Part shown: in pieces, positions 40,926 to 50,440 of the stretch | Layout of the letters: the number at the start of each line of letters is the position of its first letter | How positions within the stretch are numbered: the first letter of the stretch is position 1 | Assembly (NCBI RefSeq): GCF_001685015.1 | Contig: NZ_MAYT01000023.1 | Location: forward strand, 337,791-401,790 | Reading direction: 5' to 3' | DNA: 64,000 nucleotides | Origin: Pseudobacillus wudalianchiensis | Lineage (GTDB): Bacteria > Bacillota > Bacilli > Bacillales > Domibacillaceae | Position numbers and translations under genes: made by a program | Notes under the pieces: generated by a model | Seen by the model: the letters and a program-made list of their open reading frames with translations, nothing else | The model's database searches: none | Told to the model about the DNA's origin: nothing

Positions 40926-42740
40926 CGACAATAGCTGTTCCATTTCATTCAGCTTTTGTTCAAATACCTTGCAGGCTTCTTCAATTGGTTGAGCCGTCGT
41001 CATATCCACTCCAGCCTTCTTCAACACTTCGATCGGATAATCAGAGCTGCCGGCTTTTAAAAATTCATTAATGTAGCGATCGACTGCTGGCTGTCCTTCT
41101 TCTAAAATTTGTTTGCTAAGCGCTGTAGCTGCACTGAAGCCTGTTGCATATTGGTACACATAATAGTTGTAATAGAAGTGCGGAATCCGCGCCCACTCAA
41201 GGCCAATCTCTTCATCGATAACCATGCCGCTTCCAAAATATTTTTTGTTCAGCTCATAGTATTCCTTTGTTAAGGTCTCTGCTGTTAATGCCTCTCCATT
41301 TTGCGCTTTCATATGGATGAGGTGCTCAAATTCAGCAAACATCGTCTGACGGAAGACCGTGCCACGGAAGCCTTCTAAATAATGATTTAAAATATAGAGA
41401 CGCTTCTTTTCATCGTCTACGTTCTTAAGTAGATGGTCATTCAACAATGCCTCATTACAAGTGGAAGCTACCTCTGCCACGAAGATGGAATAATTGCCGT
41501 ATACGTATGGCTGAGACTCTCTCGTAAAATAACTGTGCATGCTGTGGCCAAATTCATGAACAAGCGTAAATAAGTTATTGACGTTATCCTGCCAGTTCAT
41601 TAAAATATATGGATTTGTTCCGTACGTACCAGAAGAATAAGCACCACTTCGTTTGCCTTTATTTTCAACGACATCCACCCAGCGGTTTTCCAGGCCGCTC
41701 TTTAGGATCTTGCCGTATTCTTCTCCCATCGGAGCCAAGCCCTTTATCATGTACTCCTTCGCTTCGTCGTAAGTTACTTTCATTTTGATATCTTTTACGA
41801 GCGGAGTGTACAAGTCGTACATATGAAGCTCATCGACACCGAGCACTTTTTTCCGCAATTCTACATAACGGTGAAGCAAAGGCAAGTTTTTGTTTACCGT
41901 ATCAACGAGATTATCATACACCGCTTCCGGAATATTATTGCCTGAAAGCGCTGCTTCCCTTGCATTGTTGTAATGCCGAACACGTGCATAAAAATTATCT
42001 TTCTTCACCTGGCTGCTAAGCGTGCTGGCAAATGTATTTTTAAAATCACCGTACGTTTTGTAGACCGCTTTAAAAGCCTCTTCCCGTACACGGCGATCGC
42101 TGGACTCTAGAAACTGAATATAGCGGCCATGCGTAATTTGCACGTCGTCTCCATCTTCATCCTTAATAACCGGGAACTCTAAATCTGCATTGTTCAACAT
42201 GCTAAACGTGTTGCTAGAAGCGGACGTCACTTCCGAAACCTGAGCCAGCAGGTTTTCCTCTGCCGCAGATAATACGTGCGGACGCTGCAAATTAATTTCT
42301 TCAATGGCATGTCTATATACTTTCAGCCCCTCATACTGCTCCACAAATTCCTTTAGCTTGTCTTCATCAATCTCTAAAATTTCAGGCGTTGCATAAGAAA
42401 GGGCGCTTCCAATTTGCGTATATAAGTTTTTTGCCCGGTCATCCATTCCCTGGTAGTGAGAATTGGTTGTATCCTGATCATAGCGCATATGGGAGTATGT
42501 ATAGAGCTTGCCCATACGCTCTAATAATTCATCCTGGTAAGTAAAAAAACGGAAAAGATTTTCTGCACTTTCTCCAAGCGTTCCACGATAAGTTTGTGCT
42601 TGCTCCGACAGCTGCTTCACTTGCTTAAATTCTTCTTCCCACTGCTCATCGTTTTCAAAAATATCTTCAAGCCGCCACGTCAACTCTTCTGATACTTGTT
42701 CTCTTGTTGGAAGCTGCTTTACTGCTTGTTCATTCGTCAT
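40923..42740 (-). CDS. pepF: oligoendopeptidase F
   Basis: 605 aa M3 zinc peptidase: LFTLVHEFGHSMHSYFT has HExxH near residue 390 and the third ligand Glu in FVAEVASTCNE about 25 residues on. Degrades oligopeptides; in B. subtilis (yjbG) overexpression inhibits sporulation initiation by degrading Phr peptides. Downstream of coiA as in B. subtilis. Confidence 0.95.
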   Translation of the reverse strand: MTNEQAVKQLPTREQVSEELTWRLEDIFENDEQWEEEFKQVKQLSEQAQTYRGTLGESAENLFRFFTYQDELLERMGKLYTYSHMRYDQDTTNSHYQGMDDRAKNLYTQIGSALSYATPEILEIDEDKLKEFVEQYEGLKVYRHAIEEINLQRPHVLSAAEENLLAQVSEVTSASSNTFSMLNNADLEFPVIKDEDGDDVQITHGRYIQFLESSDRRVREEAFKAVYKTYGDFKNTFASTLSSQVKKDNFYARVRHYNNAREAALSGNNIPEAVYDNLVDTVNKNLPLLHRYVELRKKVLGVDELHMYDLYTPLVKDIKMKVTYDEAKEYMIKGLAPMGEEYGKILKSGLENRWVDVVENKGKRSGAYSSGTYGTNPYILMNWQDNVNNLFTLVHEFGHSMHSYFTRESQPYVYGNYSIFVAEVASTCNEALLNDHLLKNVDDEKKRLYILNHYLEGFRGTVFRQTMFAEFEHLIHMKAQNGEALTAETLTKEYYELNKKYFGSGMVIDEEIGLEWARIPHFYYNYYVYQYATGFSAATALSKQILEEGQPAVDRYINEFLKAGSSDYPIEVLKKAGVDMTTAQPIEEACKVFEQKLNEMEQLLS

Positions 42741-42804
42741 CTTGAATCCCTCCAGTTTCCATATTTTCTCTTCCTCTTAATCATATTATTGTATGCTGAA
42801 AAAC

Positions 42805-43950
42805 TCAAAAAATAAGCCGGTGCATCAGCAACTCTTCAAATTCCTTTATAAAGCCTTTCTCTCTTTCCATCTGTCCAAAAGTTGTCTGGCCCGCTTCCTT
42901 TTCGGCTTTTCCGGCTAATTCCCAAAAAGCCAAGTATTCTTTCATCAGATCGGTAATTGTAGGTGTGGAGAGCACTGGAAATACATTTAGCTGCAGCTCT
43001 CCTTTTTTAATCCGGTTTTCTATCGCAGCTGCTGCTTCCCGCTCTTCTACTTTCTCTTCGTGGATCAACAAGTCGTTCCATAAGTAAAATTGCCATTCAA
43101 TGGGATGATTTTTAATAAGTGCCATGAAGCGTACTGGTACTCCAATACAAAGCGGCAGCAACGATGGATGGTGGCCTGTTTTATATACTGCGCTGAAAAA
43201 TGGATCGTATAACCCTTGTTGAAAATATAGTTTTTGTTGGAGCCATCTCTCTTTTTGTTTGAACCAGTCAGACAGAGAAAAAAGAACAGAAGCTGGTGGT
43301 TGTGCAAAATGCGGTGGATAGGATAAAGAAGTGAGCGGAATCGTTTGTAGAGAAGCAGAATAAAGCGAGGAAGTAAGCGGAATAAGCTGCGAGTAGAGGG
43401 TGAATTGCTCCCGATTGGGACAATATGCTAAAAACCAGAAGCCGAACAGAGGAGAATATTGAAAAAAGAGACGGTGAAACGTGGAAAATTGATAAAAACG
43501 TCCTTGCCTTTTAATGGGCGGCCCGCCATAAATCCAAAAAGGGAAAAATTCGTTTTCTTGGTACCCTTGCGTTCTTGCTGTGAACAAGGCGGCTGAAAGA
43601 AAAGAGCATTGATATTCAATTGCTACTTTCCTATCAACAAGCAAATCGGGACGCTGGGAAATCTCCGGCAAATAAGCTTCTGCCTCCACCTGATGGGTAC
43701 GGCTAATCCAACTATGCAAGTCCGCTTTCCCTTTCAAATGGCGTTCAGACTCTCCCTCAGAAAATGGCTGGCATCCCTCTAATTGTTTGTGTGCAAAATG
43801 AGGAATTTTCACGGCCCCTGCCTTTAAAATGACTGGCTGCCTGCATGACGGACAAAATTGAGAGGAAGAGCGAATTTTTTGGATCGTTTGCTGGTCAGGA
43901 CGATTTGTCAAACTAACCAGCTGTCCGGCCTGATCCCTTGCAACAAGCAT
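42805..43950 (-). CDS. coiA: competence protein CoiA
   Basis: 381 aa. N-terminal zinc knuckle FCPSCRQPVILKAG; nuclease-like core KADLHSWISRTHQVEAEAYL, RPDLLVDRKVAIEYQCSFLS with D..E.Q. The rest is aromatic rich. CoiA aids recombination of transforming DNA with RecA; ComK-dependent in relatives. Confidence 0.9.
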   Translation of the reverse strand: MLVARDQAGQLVSLTNRPDQQTIQKIRSSSQFCPSCRQPVILKAGAVKIPHFAHKQLEGCQPFSEGESERHLKGKADLHSWISRTHQVEAEAYLPEISQRPDLLVDRKVAIEYQCSFLSAALFTARTQGYQENEFFPFWIYGGPPIKRQGRFYQFSTFHRLFFQYSPLFGFWFLAYCPNREQFTLYSQLIPLTSSLYSASLQTIPLTSLSYPPHFAQPPASVLFSLSDWFKQKERWLQQKLYFQQGLYDPFFSAVYKTGHHPSLLPLCIGVPVRFMALIKNHPIEWQFYLWNDLLIHEEKVEEREAAAAIENRIKKGELQLNVFPVLSTPTITDLMKEYLAFWELAGKAEKEAGQTTFGQMEREKGFIKEFEELLMHRLIF

Positions 43951-44105
43951 CTATTGTCACTCCTTTCTTACCTATCACTATTCTCCTTTCCTCTCTTTTA
44001 TCCTGCCGCCCGGCCTGTGAAGATTATTTTAGGCGCTGTTCATCGTTCTGGCGTGTTGTTTGCAATCGATAGGAATTTCTCTCCATTATTGCCGCAGTGT
44101 TACTT

Positions 44106-45620
44106 TTATAATAATGGTGATAGCAGCCTTGATGTTGACTCGATGAGACGGTAACCGAGATGGCGTCCATTAAAGTCCTCAAGATCAATTTCATCCGAGG
44201 CGTTGAGATCGTTAAGATACTCTCTTACAAGCGATTCAATGCTATGGGTATGGTACAAGAAGGCATTGACCTCAAAATTTAAATGAAAGCTTCTCATGTC
44301 CATATTAGAGGTACCGATAGAGGCTATTTCACCGTCTACGATGATAAACTTACTGTGCATGAACCCTTCTCTATATTCAAAAATACGGGCTCCTGCTTCA
44401 AGCAGTTCCGGAAAATAAGATCGAGATGCATGAAAAACAATTCGCTTATCAGGTCGCTTTGGCACTAGCAGCCGGACATCGACTCCGCTTAGTGCCGCAA
44501 TTTTTAATGCTGAAAAAATGTCTTCATCGGGAATAAAATACGGGCTCGCAATCCAGACAAATTCTTGCGCCGATGTAATCATAGAAAAGAAAACATTTTT
44601 AATGACACTCCACTCATTGTCCGGACCGCCAGCAATCATTTGAACCCCACCCGTTCTTCGGACCTTCTTCTCTGGTTCTGGTGTCAAATAACCGGGTGTA
44701 ATAAAGCTGTCATTCGTCATGTAATACCAATCCTGCAGAAAGATTAACTGCAGGGAGCGGACTGCTTCTCCGCGCACGTACAAATGAGTGTCACGCCAAA
44801 ATCCGAATTGAGGGTCTTTCCCTAAATACTCATCCCCGATATTTAAGCCGCCGACAAACCCGACCTTTCCATCAATGACGATAATCTTTCGATGGTTTCG
44901 AAAATTAAACTTACTGTTTAAGAACGGCATTTTCACCGGACCAAATGCTACCATTTCAATGCCAGCTTCTCGCAATTCTTGAATATAGGCCTTTGACAGC
45001 TTCCAAGAACCGACCGCGTCATATAAAAAGCGAACCTTCACTCCCTCTCTCGCTTTAGCAATTAGCACCTCTTTAATCTCATTGCCAATGTCATCTGCCC
45101 GTACGATGTAATATTCTAAATGGATATGATGCCTCGCTTTTTTTAGCTCTTTTAGAATGGACTCAAATGTCTCTGCTCCGTTTGTCAGTAACTCTGTCTC
45201 TGTGTGGAAAGAGATCTCCATATTCCCAAGCCGTTCAGCTAATGCATAAATTTTATGTTCTCCATACTTTTGAAAGTGCTGCTTTAAATCCTCTTTTGTG
45301 TGGGTGAAATTATATTTTTGATATGTTTCTTTATCTAAAATATATTTCTTCTTAAACATCCGCTCTTTCCGATAACTTCTTCCAAATAACAAGTAAAAAA
45401 TAAATCCTAAAAGCGGAAAAGCGCCTAACACGACAAGCCACGTAACTGTCTGCGTCGGATGTCTGTTTTCAAAAAAGATTAAAAAGCTAATGACGATGAC
45501 AGATAGTGTTAAGGCTACACTCGTATATTTTAACAACCCACTCATATAATGATCGGCCCACAATATGTAGAGCACAACCACCACTAACACAAAACCAACT
45601 ACTTTTATTGTATTTTTCAT
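44106..45620 (-). CDS. cls: cardiolipin synthase
   Basis: 504 aa: two N-terminal helices, then two HKD motifs, NHRKIIVIDGKVGFVGGLNI and MHSKFIIVDGEIASIGTSNM. Condenses two phosphatidylglycerols to cardiolipin at the membrane. Leftward; 155 bp upstream of coiA, an unusual neighbour compared with B. subtilis. Confidence 0.94.
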   Translation of the reverse strand: MKNTIKVVGFVLVVVVLYILWADHYMSGLLKYTSVALTLSVIVISFLIFFENRHPTQTVTWLVVLGAFPLLGFIFYLLFGRSYRKERMFKKKYILDKETYQKYNFTHTKEDLKQHFQKYGEHKIYALAERLGNMEISFHTETELLTNGAETFESILKELKKARHHIHLEYYIVRADDIGNEIKEVLIAKAREGVKVRFLYDAVGSWKLSKAYIQELREAGIEMVAFGPVKMPFLNSKFNFRNHRKIIVIDGKVGFVGGLNIGDEYLGKDPQFGFWRDTHLYVRGEAVRSLQLIFLQDWYYMTNDSFITPGYLTPEPEKKVRRTGGVQMIAGGPDNEWSVIKNVFFSMITSAQEFVWIASPYFIPDEDIFSALKIAALSGVDVRLLVPKRPDKRIVFHASRSYFPELLEAGARIFEYREGFMHSKFIIVDGEIASIGTSNMDMRSFHLNFEVNAFLYHTHSIESLVREYLNDLNASDEIDLEDFNGRHLGYRLIESTSRLLSPLL

Positions 45621-45716
45621 CCTTTTTCCTGCCCCTTCTCACCCTGCTGCTCTTCTCCTGCTATTATACCCTCTTTTTTCAAAGAAAAGCTCTGTCCTCA
45701 TACTTTATTGGTGCAT

Positions 45717-45750
45717 AAAAAAAGCGCTGATTTCAAAAGAAATCTGCGCT
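45717..45750 (-). terminator. terminator of mecA
   Basis: AGCGCAGATTTC-TTTT-GAAATCAGCGCT-TTTTTT on the leftward strand. Confidence 0.85.
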
Positions 45751-45757
45751 GGCTTTA

Positions 45758-46417
45758 TTAGTTAAAATATTTGCGGACCGTTTCAAATACATTGCTTTCC
45801 ATCACGCATGTTCCGTACTCTTGAAGGCGATGGATCGTAACACCAGATTCATCCGTATACTCAAGCAGGAAGCTTAATGTATTCTCCACTTTTTCTTCAT
45901 CCAATATTTCTTCTGGGAATTCCACAAATAAATAATACTTATCGTTATAAGCATACAGCTGTGTCGATAACTCATCAAGAGAGGTATATTTACTCAACTG
46001 TATAAGGTCCTCAAAGTCCTTAAATGTAAGCATAAATTCCAACAGTGGCTCTTTTGCTTCATCATCTTCCCTTGCCTGAAAATGCTCATCCAGCAACTCT
46101 TCTAAGCGGTCATCTACTGGGAAATCCCGGTACTTATCTCCGGGCAGCGGCAGTTCGATTCTTTGACCGTCTTTCGTTAAGTTCGCTTGTGTGACCAATA
46201 TTTCCAATCCTTTATCTAAAGCCTGGACTTGAATCCACAGCGGACCATCGACTGTAAAATCTTCTTCATCGTGTATTTCTTCCATCATATCCCAAAAGAG
46301 TTCTTCGCTCCGCTCACGATTATACCAAATTTCCTCGCGGTCAAAGCCTCTTTCCTCTATATCCAAGTATGAAATGTAAAACTTCACTGTGTTATCGTTA
46401 ATACGTTCGATTTCCAT
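45758..46417 (-). CDS. mecA: ClpC adaptor MecA
   Basis: 219 aa: MEIERINDNTVKFYISYLDI N-terminal ComK-binding domain, acidic linker, and C-terminal ClpC-binding domain (LMLTFKDFEDLIQLSKY-type, YKYNDKYYLFVEF-like). Targets ComK to ClpCP and restrains competence. Next to spx as in B. subtilis. Confidence 0.95.
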   Translation of the reverse strand: MEIERINDNTVKFYISYLDIEERGFDREEIWYNRERSEELFWDMMEEIHDEEDFTVDGPLWIQVQALDKGLEILVTQANLTKDGQRIELPLPGDKYRDFPVDDRLEELLDEHFQAREDDEAKEPLLEFMLTFKDFEDLIQLSKYTSLDELSTQLYAYNDKYYLFVEFPEEILDEEKVENTLSFLLEYTDESGVTIHRLQEYGTCVMESNVFETVRKYFN

Positions 46418-46623
46418 AACTACCTCTCCCTTCCGTCTAAGGGTACCTGAGGACGCCTCCCCTTATTATTAGGCAATGCCCTAACTGGCTTGATGCTATA
46501 CATCTACCTGATTCTATTGTATGCTAAACGTACAGCAAATGAAAATATAATGATTTTAAAATAAAAAGAGTGTCTCGCTATTCTATCTGAATTTTATAAA
46601 AATTACAACCTGAAAAAATAAAA

Positions 46624-46652
46624 TAAAAACCCCCATACTACTGGTATGAAGG
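46624..46652 (-). terminator. terminator of spx
   Basis: CCTTCATAC-CAGTA-GTATGGGGG-TTTTTATTTT on the leftward strand, with two G-U pairs. Confidence 0.75.
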
Positions 46653-46662
46653 TCTCTCTTCT

Positions 46663-47058
46663 TTAGTTGACGAGCCGTTGTGCTTCCTTTAATTGGAATG
46701 TGCGCACTTTTCTTGGTAAGAAGCGGCGAATTTCATCTTCGTTGTAGCCTACTTGTAATCGTTTCTCATCCAGAATAATCGGACGGCGAAGCAGCCCCGG
46801 ATTAGATTGGATCAGTTCGAATAAATTTTGCAGAGGCAATGTCTCAAGATCTACGTTTAATTTTTGGAAGATTTTTGAGCGCGTGGAAATGATTTCATCC
46901 GTGCCATCTTCTGTCATTCTTAATATTTCTTTAATTTCTTCGATGCTCAAAGGCTCAGAAAAAATATTTCTTTCAACGTATGGAATTTCGTGTTCTTCTA
47001 ACCATGCTTTCGCTTTGCGGCAGGAAGTACAACTTGGTGAAGTATATAAAGTAACCAT
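46663..47058 (-). CDS. spx: redox regulator Spx
   Basis: 131 aa. [20 protein letters not shown] has the redox CxxC at 10-13; [20 protein letters not shown] and [20 protein letters not shown] complete the ArsC-like fold. Binds RNA polymerase alpha CTD under disulphide stress. Degraded via SpxH/ClpXP. Confidence 0.97.
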   Translation of the reverse strand: MVTLYTSPSCTSCRKAKAWLEEHEIPYVERNIFSEPLSIEEIKEILRMTEDGTDEIISTRSKIFQKLNVDLETLPLQNLFELIQSNPGLLRRPIILDEKRLQVGYNEDEIRRFLPRKVRTFQLKEAQRLVN

Positions 47059-47486
47059 TCCTCAAACACACTCCTTAAAGATTAAAATATAATACCTGTT
47101 TTTCATGAGGAATCTCCATTCATGAAGCAGTCGTTTTGAATCGCTTCAATGTCCGGCTACACTATATATTATACATGATGGAGCGGCTCATGAATATAGT
47201 TTTCATTACATTGTAATAATAATTACAAATTTTTTTCATTTCGTGATTTGTTTTGAAAAGATAGACATACTTTTTATTTGTACCCGCTGTTCTCCTACTT
47301 TAAACCCAAAATAAATATTTTACTAAACAAATAAAAAACAGTCCCAAAATGAGAATGGAAATAAAGATTACTTTATACACTAACAGGCTGATTGAGAACG
47401 TTCTCCTTGCTTCTGACAATGAGTAGCTGGCGTTCATCAACAGCCTGTCAAAGTTTTCTAGGAATTGAATCTAGTTTTGCCGCTTG
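47059..47486. other. spx upstream region
   Basis: 428 bp. AAGGAGTGTG serves spx. A leftward TATAAT at 47168-47173 may be part of an spx promoter but has no clear -35. The middle is A/T rich without genes; inverted repeat copy B lies at 47383-47449. Confidence 0.5.
47383..47449. repeat. dispersed intergenic inverted repeat, copy B
   Basis: ACAGGCTGATTGAGAACG at one end and CGTTCATCAACAGCCTGT at the other pair imperfectly around a 30-nt centre. Shares the outer motif with copy A at 40243-40318. Confidence 0.5.
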
Positions 47487-48062
47487 TTATGTTAATTCGC
47501 TTAATATATCTTCTTCTCTCGTTTCATCTCTGGATAAAACTTTATGAACTGGATCAAATGGTTCACCATATAACTCTTCATCTTTATATTTATGAATAAG
47601 ACGATAGGTTTTTTTCATGTTATCGTAAATTTGCTCTTCCGTTTCATCATTCGGCGCCCAATAGAGGATTTCCATATCATTTACTTCATTGGTAGCGAGT
47701 GAGCGGCGGGAATATCCAATAGTTGAAGCATGCTTGAATCCTTCGCGCGCATAGAAACGCAGACGTTTTCCACTATCTGTGTCTTCATAATTTATCGGTT
47801 CTACTTCTAAAATGATAGCTTTTCCTTTTTCTTTCAGCTGCTCGATCAGCTTATGTCCAAGTCCCTGGCCGCGTGCATTTTTAGAAACAAATAAATAATC
47901 AACAAACACAAAATCATCGAGCTCCACGTAAATAAGCACGTGATTCGGTCCCTCATCTTTATGATAAATATCACTTTGTTCCTCTAAAAGCAACTCGATA
48001 TGTTCTCTTGACTTCATTTCTTCAATCGGAAAATACTGATTCAACTTTTCATACCAATGCAT
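47487..48062 (-). CDS. yjbC: GNAT acetyltransferase (YjbC-like)
   Basis: 191 aa. YLFVSKNARGQGLGHKLIEQ is the acetyl-CoA loop, then FYAREGFKHASTIGYSRRS. In B. subtilis yjbC precedes spx and shares transcripts with it. Begins directly after the upstream gene stop. Confidence 0.85.
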   Translation of the reverse strand: MHWYEKLNQYFPIEEMKSREHIELLLEEQSDIYHKDEGPNHVLIYVELDDFVFVDYLFVSKNARGQGLGHKLIEQLKEKGKAIILEVEPINYEDTDSGKRLRFYAREGFKHASTIGYSRRSLATNEVNDMEILYWAPNDETEEQIYDNMKKTYRLIHKYKDEELYGEPFDPVHKVLSRDETREEDILSELT

Positions 48063-49268
48063 TTAATCTTCCTTTCCTGTCAAAGGTGTGTAGTCCACAT
48101 TTGATGTATAGTTGTTGCTAGCATTCCACAATAAAAATTCATTTATGCCATTTTCATTTAATGCCCGGATTTGGGCCTCTACCTCTTCTTTTCCATAAGG
48201 ACGATAGTTGCCAGTCCCAAGCCAAGAAGCCGTAAAGTCTTGCAGCCATGGTCTAGAAAGAGGCGGTGTCTTTAATGCTTTTAACTTTTTATTCTCCACT
48301 TTAACGTATTCTGTCACTAGTTTATATGGTTCCGTGTCAGGCTTCTCAATGCCAAAATAAGAAGTCCAATGGCTAGGGTAGATCATCGAGGAGATCACGT
48401 CGACGTTCTCTGAAATCTTCGAGAAGTTTTGTCCGATTCCCGGAGCTTCTGGAAGCGTAGCGGAATAGCCAAAGATATCGACTGACACTTTCACACCATA
48501 AGGCTTTAGTTTTTCCCTGGCGTAAGCAACAAAATCGGTCACCGCTTGCACGCGGCGTTGAACAAAATCCTCCTTCGAATGCTCATATTTTCCCATACTA
48601 TAGGCAAGCTGCTTATCGCGCTTCTCAAATCCTTCTGGAAAACGGACATAATCAAACTGCACTTCCTGAAAGCCCATTTTCGCCGCTTCAATCGCTATCC
48701 CGACATTATAATCCCATACTTCTTTCATGAATGGATTAACGAAAGCATCGCCATTGCCGTTCGTCCACACCTTTCCTCCTTCCGTAAAGGACCACTCCGG
48801 CTTTGCTTTCGCTAAATTGGTGTCTTTGAATACAACAACACGGGCAATCGGATAAATCTGCTTTTCCTCCATCTTCTTTAGTAGTTTTTTTGGATCTTTA
48901 ATAAACGGCTGACTAATGCGCGCATACGGAGAATCCGGTTCCGTCTTATATGTAAGGTTCCCCAAATCATCTTTTATGTCAATGACCATTGCATTTAACT
49001 CGGTGTCTTCCACCATTTTCATCAGCCTATCGAAGCGTGTGCTGCCTGCTGAGTGGCCAGTCACATAAATCCCCCGGACAGCATCCGGGTAGGAAAAGTG
49101 AAGTTCTGATCCTTGTTGAAAGCGTGTCATATTCTTTGGAATTTCTTTGCTAAGCTCTGGTACTGGCCGCTCTTTGAAAGTACCTTTTTCATCCGCCGCA
49201 ATAGCTCCTCCTGCCAACAACATCATGCCTATTATTATTGCTGCTCCGGATGTTCTCCACCTCCGCAT
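48063..49268 (-). CDS. putative glycoside hydrolase (DUF4015-type), secreted
   Basis: 401 aa. Signal peptide (MRRWRTSGAAIIIGMMLLAG, cut near AIA-AD). TIM-barrel segments VRGIYVTGHSAGSTRFDRLM, MVIDIKDDLGNLTYKTE, EVQFDYVRFPEG, VSVDIFGYSA and MIYPSHWTSYFG fit the DUF4015 putative hydrolases; acidic DYVRFPEG is the likely catalytic strand. Substrate unknown. The ATG at 49268 is better spaced from GGAGAG than the one at 49274. Confidence 0.82.
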   Translation of the reverse strand: MRRWRTSGAAIIIGMMLLAGGAIAADEKGTFKERPVPELSKEIPKNMTRFQQGSELHFSYPDAVRGIYVTGHSAGSTRFDRLMKMVEDTELNAMVIDIKDDLGNLTYKTEPDSPYARISQPFIKDPKKLLKKMEEKQIYPIARVVVFKDTNLAKAKPEWSFTEGGKVWTNGNGDAFVNPFMKEVWDYNVGIAIEAAKMGFQEVQFDYVRFPEGFEKRDKQLAYSMGKYEHSKEDFVQRRVQAVTDFVAYAREKLKPYGVKVSVDIFGYSATLPEAPGIGQNFSKISENVDVISSMIYPSHWTSYFGIEKPDTEPYKLVTEYVKVENKKLKALKTPPLSRPWLQDFTASWLGTGNYRPYGKEEVEAQIRALNENGINEFLLWNASNNYTSNVDYTPLTGKED

Positions 49269-49449
49269 ACACATCTCTCCTCTTCACCCTTTTTCATCCA
49301 GCCTCCTTTATCCTTTATCCTTTATCCTGCTCATTTCACTTTAAACTATAAATTCTGCACTTCTTAAAATATTCCTTTATAGGGACTTATCAAGATTTTG
49401 TTCACGCTTCGAAGTATTCCTATACTCGCTGACTAGTTATTATTTTTCT

Positions 49450-49510
49450 AAAAAAAGAGAGCTGCCTACTAGCCAGTCAGGTTGTGACCGTGTAGATAGC
49501 TCCCTTTTTT
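49450..49510 (-). terminator. terminator of the opp operon
   Basis: On the leftward strand GGGAGCTATCTAC pairs with GTAGGCAGCTCTC across a long loop, then TTTTTTT. Confidence 0.7.
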
Positions 49511-50439
49511 TAATAATTTGCTTGATAGTGGGTAAATTCTTTTTCAGAACAGTAGACCCAATGGCCGGGCGCTACTTCTCTCATTTTTACTTCTTCACCG
49601 GCCGCATAATGATGAACGGCCGGATTGTATGTTTTCCGTGTACGGGTTCTTTCGTAATCCGGGTCTGGAAGTGGGATAGCTGAAAGCAGTGACTGTGTAT
49701 ATGGGTGAAGCGGCTTTTCGTACAGCACATTACTTGGTGCCAGTTCCACCAGTTTTCCAAAATACATGACGCCGATACGGTCGCTAATGTACTTTACCAT
49801 GGACAGGTCATGGGCGATAAATAAGTACGTCAAGCCTTTCTCCTTTTGCAGCTTCCGCATCAAGTTTACAACTTGTGCTTGAATCGATACATCAAGTGCT
49901 GAGATCGGTTCATCGGCAATAATAAAGTCGGGCTCAACCGCAAGAGCACGGGCAATTCCAAGTCGTTGACGCTGGCCGCCAGAGAATTCATGCGGGTAGC
50001 GGTTGGCGTGCTCACGATTTAAGCCGACCGTTTCCAGTAAACTATATACCTTATCCATCCGTTCTTTTTTTGTTTTTGCCAAGCCATGAATATCAATTCC
50101 TTCTGCAATAATGTCCACTACCTTCATCCGCGGATTCAGAGACGCATACGGATCTTGGAAGATCATTTGCATTTTTCGGTTAAACTCTTTTAAATCTTTT
50201 TTCGATTTTTTTCCGTGAACATCTTTTCCGTTAAATAACACCTGTCCCCCGGTGGCTTCGTATAAACGAATGATCGTCCGGCCAGTTGTTGACTTCCCGC
50301 ACCCTGACTCCCCTACTAGACCGAGTGTTTCGCCACGGTAGATATCAAAGGAAATGTCATCTACCGCCTTCACCATATTCGGTTTGCCTTCGTTAAAGTA
50401 TTGCTTTAAATTTTTGATCTCTAGTAGCTTTTCAGCCAT
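49510..50439 (-). CDS. oppF: oligopeptide ABC transporter ATPase OppF
   Basis: 309 aa. Walker A GLVGESGCGKSTTGR, signature SGGQRQRLGIARAL, Walker B FIIADEPISALD; Opp-specific C-terminal Cys region is reduced. ATG at 50439 (GGGGGAGG upstream) lies 2 nt after the oppD stop. With OppD forms the ATPase dimer for peptide import. Confidence 0.94.
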   Translation of the reverse strand: MAEKLLEIKNLKQYFNEGKPNMVKAVDDISFDIYRGETLGLVGESGCGKSTTGRTIIRLYEATGGQVLFNGKDVHGKKSKKDLKEFNRKMQMIFQDPYASLNPRMKVVDIIAEGIDIHGLAKTKKERMDKVYSLLETVGLNREHANRYPHEFSGGQRQRLGIARALAVEPDFIIADEPISALDVSIQAQVVNLMRKLQKEKGLTYLFIAHDLSMVKYISDRIGVMYFGKLVELAPSNVLYEKPLHPYTQSLLSAIPLPDPDYERTRTRKTYNPAVHHYAAGEEVKMREVAPGHWVYCSEKEFTHYQANY

Positions 50440-50440
50440 A

